Source of the DNA: Anoplopoma fimbria
Lineage: Eukaryota > Chordata > Actinopteri > Perciformes > Anoplopomatidae
DNA length: 64,000 nt
Reading direction: 5' to 3'
Assembly (NCBI RefSeq): GCF_027596085.1
Contig: NC_072460.1
Coordinates: 8,163,231-8,227,230, forward strand
In this document: piece by piece, positions 63,000 through 64,000 of the stretch
Numbering within the stretch: position 1 is the first letter of the stretch
How the letters are laid out: each line of letters opens with the position of its first letter
Translations under genes and position numbers: made by a program
The notes under the pieces: model-generated
The model's database searches: none
Told to the model about the DNA's origin: nothing
The model's input: only the letters and a program-made list of their open reading frames with translations

Positions 63000-64000
63000 A
63001 GCAAATGAAGAGGACTTTGCCATTTACTGTAAATAACTGGATTTTTTTTCTCTCTGAAGTGCATTAACTGCTGTTGCATCAATCTTTTGTTGTTTTGATC
63101 ATTTCACTCTAGTTTTTTCCTTCATGTTATCACTGCATTGTGGTAGCACAGGATCATTCATTCCCATCTCCCTCAAGGACTAATTAGCCTCGTTGCAACT
63201 GCAGGGTCAAACAGGCATAGCCAGGATTTACTCTTTATTTATGCCACAAACTTTTCCTTCAAGACAATGATTCTTCCACGCTGTATCTTTTTGGCATAGG
63301 AGATGGTTTATCAGCTGGTTTCAAATGAGTACAACAACAACTTGAACCTGTGAGGAGAAAAACATCCGCCAAGATGCTTTCAAGGCTGTTTAGACTTACA
63401 TTAAAGACCTGAGGTACTCAGAGACATGCATCCTGATGTAGTAGCTGATTGGTGATTTCCACACACACAGGTATATGCTGACAGAGAGGTTCGATCTGCT
63501 CTTTTTTCAGACATGTAATATGTAACATTGCTGGCTTCATCTATCTGTTACAATCATGACAGCAGGTTTCCTTCATTTAAACGTTCATTGTGGCTTTATT
63601 GAGACATGCCAGGACATCTATGGGGCTCTCCTAAGCAACCCTGATACCTTCCAAAAATAGTAACGGTTGTTGTGGTTGCTTGAAATGATACTTCTAGTGC
63701 TATGGAAATGGTCTTATGCTCTACTCTAAATGAACAGATAAGAGCTTTAATTAATAAACCTGGTTAGACCACACACAGTCTGTATTATACATAACTGAGG
63801 AAAGGCTACTTGACACTTTAAGAAACCCTACAAAAGATTAAAATGAATACAAAGAAACTTCTATTTGAACTGCATATGGATGACTTAATTTGAATTATGC
63901 AGAAGCTTACAGCAATAGAACAGGTGTGTCAATCAGATGTTATAAATTCATCAATACAACTCTGTCCTATTTTCTTATTGCTGCTCTGCTCACAGCCTCT
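63000..64000. other. Right edge, gene-free; contains a candidate regulatory block
   Basis: No gene seen. The part at about 63140-63330 is complex and unique, with the homeodomain palindrome CTAATTAG at about 63179-63186 and GGATTTACTCTTTATTTATG downstream. It could be a conserved noncoding element; this is inference. Confidence 0.3.

Overview
The window is vertebrate nuclear DNA, most probably from a ray-finned (teleost) fish. Genes are split by short introns with GT/AG sites. Very long (CA)n/(TG)n microsatellites are abundant, and fish-type MITEs, a decayed LINE and a Tc1-type element are present. Every recognisable protein is a vertebrate orthologue. Exon borders were placed by hand from splice sites, reading phase and remembered family sequences; no alignment or transcript was available.

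Layout, left to right. (1) 1-8.1 kb, minus strand: 5' two-thirds of ikbkg (NEMO, the IKK regulatory subunit), twelve coding exons; the 3' end lies left of position 1. (2) 8.1-9.7 kb: a shared head-to-head promoter region. (3) 9.7-12.8 kb, plus: tmed4, a p24 cargo receptor, five exons, complete. (4) 15.0-18.8 kb, minus: plpbp (PROSC), the PLP homeostasis protein, eight exons, complete. (5) 18.9-23.2 kb: intergenic, with a degenerate minisatellite and a doubtful two-exon ORF. (6) 23.3-25.1 kb, minus: snrpg, the Sm G core protein, four exons, complete. (7) 27.1-28.7 kb, minus: an eight-finger C2H2 zinc-finger protein in one coding exon. (8) 32.0-44.1 kb, minus: tbc1d22b, a Rab-GAP family protein, fourteen coding exons, complete, with a damaged tRNA-Glu-like sequence and two mobile-element pieces in its introns. 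(9) 44.3-64 kb: no gene recognised. This part is rich in repeats and microsatellites, with islands of unique sequence that look like possible regulatory elements.

The genes do not form one pathway. They serve NF-kB signalling and ubiquitin sensing (ikbkg), ER-Golgi transport (tmed4), vitamin B6 handling (plpbp), pre-mRNA splicing (snrpg), probably transcription (the zinc-finger gene) and Rab regulation at the Golgi (tbc1d22b). In human, as I recall, these genes lie on different chromosomes, so the cluster reflects fish synteny rather than function.

The most interesting observations are: an ikbkg exon with two in-frame donor sites, where the choice decides whether a 12-residue segment containing an LC3-interacting-type motif (WGEI) is included, much like the motif in the paralogue optineurin; two exons, in ikbkg and tbc1d22b, whose 3' splice sites directly follow long (UG)n tracts instead of polypyrimidine; and an 18-bp perfect palindrome formed by two overlapping POU octamers in the gene-poor right flank.
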